Origin: Clostridiaceae bacterium
GTDB lineage: Bacteria; Bacillota; Clostridia; Saccharofermentanales; UBA5734
Direction of reading: 5' to 3'
Length of the DNA: 8,099 bases
NCBI GenBank assembly: GCA_012727965.1
Contig: JAAYFZ010000338.1
Span: forward strand, 1 to 8,099
Part shown: piece after piece, positions 6,666-8,099 of the stretch
Numbering within the stretch: the stretch's first letter is position 1
Layout of the letters: each line of letters opens with the position of its first letter
The notes under the pieces: model-generated
What the model saw: only the letters and a program-made list of their open reading frames with translations
The model's database searches: none
Told to the model about the DNA's origin: nothing
Program-made: the position numbers and the translations under genes

Positions 6666-6687
6666 CACAATGTTAAATGCATGTTAA
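6660..6687 (-). promoter_or_regulatory. PhoP-box-like direct repeats upstream of pstB
   Basis: Read towards pstB the repeats are TTAACA (6682-6687), TTAACA (6671-6676) and CTAATC (6660-6665), each starting exactly 11 bp from the next. TTAACA-like hexamers with about 5-bp spacers are the known PhoP box of Bacillus. Relative to the predicted start they lie at about -33 to -60. The first two are perfect copies; the third is degenerate. The PhoP-like regulator is encoded in the operon they precede, so autoregulation is the likely meaning. Confidence 0.7.
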
Positions 6688-6722
6688 TCAGTATAAAAAC
6701 AGATGCAGCTGAATTTAAGAAA

Positions 6723-7064
6723 TTAAAGAACGACCAGAGTAACTCCGTCATTTTGACGGCCCCAGTCCGGATCGCGGCGAAATGCCGGTGCCATTGAGAT
6801 GATGTCTCGCCCACTATTTTCAAATGGACCGAAGCTCTCGCCGGGACAAAATGCTCTTATGCGTCCCTGCTTAACCTGATCACGCAGAAATTGATGAGTC
6901 GCCGACCTGATGGCACCACCGCTGCCGCCCGATCCATAGCCATGAATAATTTTGACATTTTTGACTCCTGAACGCTTAAGTGTACTAAGTTCAAGCTTAA
7001 GCTTAAAAATCGCGTTCTCAACTCTTGGAAGACCCTCTTCAAGATTTATGACTCTAGTTGCCAT
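6723..7064 (-). CDS. Small stand-alone Smr-domain protein
   Basis: A 113-aa protein consisting of an Smr (MutS2 C-terminal-like) domain. The core is VKIIHGYGSGGSGGAIRSA (37-55), with the HGxGxG loop, then a helix, and the closing DGVTLVVL (106-113). Smr domains bind or nick nucleic acids, and some act on RNA at stalled ribosomes. The N-terminal LDxHG motif of canonical Smr proteins is absent: the protein opens ATRVINLEEGLPRVENA instead. A 30-residue stretch with FCPGESFGPFENSGRD separates the core from the end. Small proteins of this form appear in Firmicutes genomes under the name Smr/MutS family, but their job is unknown to me. AAGGAGG lies 7 nt before the ATG. The gene is divergent from rsuA, and it may read through into pstB because no clear terminator lies between them. 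Confidence 0.8.
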   Translation of the reverse strand: MATRVINLEEGLPRVENAIFKLKLELSTLKRSGVKNVKIIHGYGSGGSGGAIRSATHQFLRDQVKQGRIRAFCPGESFGPFENSGRDIISMAPAFRRDPDWGRQNDGVTLVVL

Positions 7065-7101
7065 TAGTCAGCCTCCTTCCCAATTGTTTGTACCTCTCTT
7101 G

Positions 7102-7110
7102 ATTCTACCA
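7102..7110 (-). promoter_or_regulatory. Probable promoter of the Smr gene
   Basis: On the minus strand TGGTAGAAT is an extended -10 (TAGAAT, 7102-7107, with TG at 7109-7110). The start would be near 7095, about 30 nt before the ATG at 7064, with AAGGAGG in the leader. The -35 region is weak and overlaps the -10 of the opposing rsuA promoter. Confidence 0.45.
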
Positions 7111-7125
7111 CTCTTGAACCTTCCA

Positions 7126-7134
7126 TGCTATAAT
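7126..7134 (+). promoter_or_regulatory. Extended -10 promoter of rsuA, leaderless geometry
   Basis: TGCTATAAT is a perfect extended -10 (TATAAT at 7129-7134). Only six bases (GCCGGC) separate it from the ATG at 7141, so transcription should start at or within a base or two of the start codon. No good -35 is present at 16-18 bp, which extended -10 promoters tolerate. No SD lies before the ATG. Confidence 0.6.
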
Positions 7135-7140
7135 GCCGGC

Positions 7141-7884
7141 ATGAGATTGGATAAATGTCTGGCTAATTCAGGTTATGGTTCGCGTTCTGAGGTCAAACTG
7201 CTGATAAAAAGCGGTCAAGTTTCCATTGGTGAAACTATAATTAGAGACCCCGGAACTGATGTTCAGGAATCAGAATATGATTTACTTCGAATAGATGGTC
7301 ATCCGGCAATAGTCAAAACAAGAGTCATTCTGATGATGCATAAGCCTGAAGGATTTATCACAGCCATGGAGGACGATCGGCTGCCTACGATAGCAGACCT
7401 GATCCCTGAAAAATGGAAAAAGAGTAAGCTCTTTCCTGTTGGCAGACTCGATCGTGATACTACCGGCCTCCTTCTGCTCACAAACGATGGTATTCTAGGT
7501 CATAGACTCACAGGTCCTCGCTGGGGGGTCTGGAAAACTTATCGTGTCGATACGATTGGTAAAATGTTTTCCGAACAAGATATTGCAGAATTCGCTTCAG
7601 GTCTTAGTCTAGCTGACGGAGCAGTCTGTCGTCCTGCCAAGCTTGAACTGCTTTCTGAAACTCAGGCAGATCTGACCATTCACGAAGGTAAATATCATCA
7701 GGTCAAGCGAATGATGTTAGGTACCGGCAGACGAGTAACTAAACTTCATCGTTGGCGCATTGGACCAATAATACTAGATCAAGGTCTTGAGCCTGGGCAG
7801 TGCCGTGAACTAACAATTGAAGAAATAGCAACCGTTTATAAGGCTGTTAAGCTTAATCCCGGTCATAAGGAAAAAGGAGACTGA
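7141..7884 (+). CDS. rsuA: 16S rRNA pseudouridine synthase, RsuA-like
   Basis: Converts a uridine in rRNA to pseudouridine, probably the 16S position equivalent to E. coli U516; 247 aa, cytoplasmic. The N-terminal S4 RNA-binding domain (about 1-50) opens MRLDKCLANSGYGSR. The catalytic domain has MMHKPEGFITA (65-75), GRLDRDTTGLLLLTNDG (101-117) with the catalytic Asp104, EGKYHQVKRM (182-191) and KLHRWRIGPI (201-210). The YHQVKRM and LHR motifs match RsuA rather than RluB or RluF. The frame is open back to 6952, but the ATG at 7141 is chosen because it gives the canonical S4-domain start and the upstream part overlaps the divergent Smr gene. There is no SD; the promoter -10 lies six bases before the ATG, so the mRNA is probably leaderless. 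The gene ends in a strong terminator overlapping its stop codon. Confidence 0.9.
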   Translation: MRLDKCLANSGYGSRSEVKLLIKSGQVSIGETIIRDPGTDVQESEYDLLRIDGHPAIVKTRVILMMHKPEGFITAMEDDRLPTIADLIPEKWKKSKLFPVGRLDRDTTGLLLLTNDGILGHRLTGPRWGVWKTYRVDTIGKMFSEQDIAEFASGLSLADGAVCRPAKLELLSETQADLTIHEGKYHQVKRMMLGTGRRVTKLHRWRIGPIILDQGLEPGQCRELTIEEIATVYKAVKLNPGHKEKGD

Positions 7885-7898
7885 GAAGTCTCCTTTTT
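7871..7898. terminator. Bidirectional intrinsic terminator
   Basis: A perfect 12-bp stem, AAAAAGGAGACT (7871-7882) with AGTCTCCTTTTT (7887-7898), closed by a GAGA tetraloop of the stable GNRA class. It has five T residues at the 3' side on either strand, so it can end both rsuA and the converging gene at 7936. Its 5' arm is made of the last rsuA codons and part of the stop codon. Confidence 0.9.
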
Positions 7899-7935
7899 AA
7901 TATATGACATTATAATCATAACGGTATTATAGTTC

Positions 7936-8099
7936 TTACTTAGCCCAGGCGCCTTCTGGCATGGAAGGATTCGCAGACGCAAGTTCATCTGCTTTTGCTT
8001 CCATTGCGACATAATCTCTGATCCATTCTGAAATTATGTCCAGTGTTACTGCCTCATCACGCGTTTTTATACCGACGCTTATGATCTGATCATCACCAA
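7936..8099 (-). CDS. C-terminal end of an unidentified protein
   Basis: An open reading frame enters from the right edge on the minus strand and ends at TAA (7936-7938), giving the last 53 residues. It begins GDDQIISVGIKTRDEAVT and continues with a probable amphipathic helix rich in Ala, Glu and Lys (DIISEWIRDYVAMEAKADEL), ending MPEGAWAK. I do not recognise the family. Support for coding comes from the open frame reaching the edge, ordinary codon use and composition, and the terminator placed 37 nt downstream. The start and most of the gene lie outside the window. Confidence 0.65.
   Translation of the reverse strand, partial: GDDQIISVGIKTRDEAVTLDIISEWIRDYVAMEAKADELASANPSMPEGAWAK

Noticed and set aside
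6952..7140. Upstream extension of the rsuA reading frame (63 extra codons)
   Set aside because: The extension overlaps the divergent Smr gene, has no SD, and lacks family resemblance. The conserved S4-domain start is at 7141, with the promoter -10 directly before it.
7911..7931. TATAAT/ATTATA inverted repeat between the terminator and the right-edge gene
   Set aside because: Only six A/T pairs around a 9-nt loop; too weak for a terminator, and a convergent intergenic region is an unlikely place for a promoter.
1..8099. Mobile elements, CRISPR arrays, toxin-antitoxin or defence modules
   Set aside because: No transposase, integrase, repeat-spacer pattern, target-site duplication or defence-type protein is seen. 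The genes are ordinary chromosomal functions.

Overview
The window looks like an ordinary chromosomal segment of a low-to-moderate GC Gram-positive bacterium, most likely a Clostridia-type member of the Bacillota. This rests on strong purine-rich Shine-Dalgarno (SD) sites before most genes, TG-extended TATAAT-like promoters, a Gram-positive-style PhoP/PhoR pair, a VanZ-like protein, and a stand-alone Smr protein of a type I associate with Firmicutes. No IS element, phage gene, CRISPR array, tRNA or rRNA was found. The organism is an inference from gene style, not a database match.

Layout, left to right. Positions 1-193 are a non-coding control region holding a good promoter for a ZIP-family metal transporter (zupT-like, + strand, 194-1171). 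Converging on it is a two-gene minus-strand unit: a family 4 (iron-sulfur) uracil-DNA glycosylase (1695-2366) and, 2 nt behind it, a VanZ-like membrane protein (1180-1692). Upstream of that unit, on the same strand, is a four-gene phosphate operon, pstB-phoU-phoP-phoR (6593 down to 2503), which ends in a hairpin terminator at about 2434-2469. Further upstream on the minus strand is a small Smr-domain gene (6723-7064). It is divergent from an rsuA-like 16S rRNA pseudouridine synthase (7141-7884, + strand). rsuA ends in a perfect 12-bp terminator shared with a converging gene, of which only the last 53 codons lie inside the window (7936-8099).

How the genes work together. PstB is the ATPase of the high-affinity phosphate importer. 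PhoU links transporter state to the kinase PhoR, and PhoR phosphorylates the DNA-binding regulator PhoP. Upstream of pstB, three hexamers in exact 11-bp phase (two of them TTAACA) lie where the -35 element of the pstB promoter should be, and that -35 is otherwise missing. This is the arrangement expected of PhoP boxes, so the operon probably activates itself under phosphate starvation. The genes for the other Pst subunits (pstS, pstC, pstA) are not next to pstB, which is unusual.

The most interesting observations are the PhoP-box triplet, the pst operon lacking its permease and binding-protein genes, a probable leaderless mRNA for rsuA, competing divergent promoters at smr/rsuA, and a Cys/His-containing loop insertion in the ZIP transporter. 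I did not find convincing evidence of an undescribed multi-gene system.
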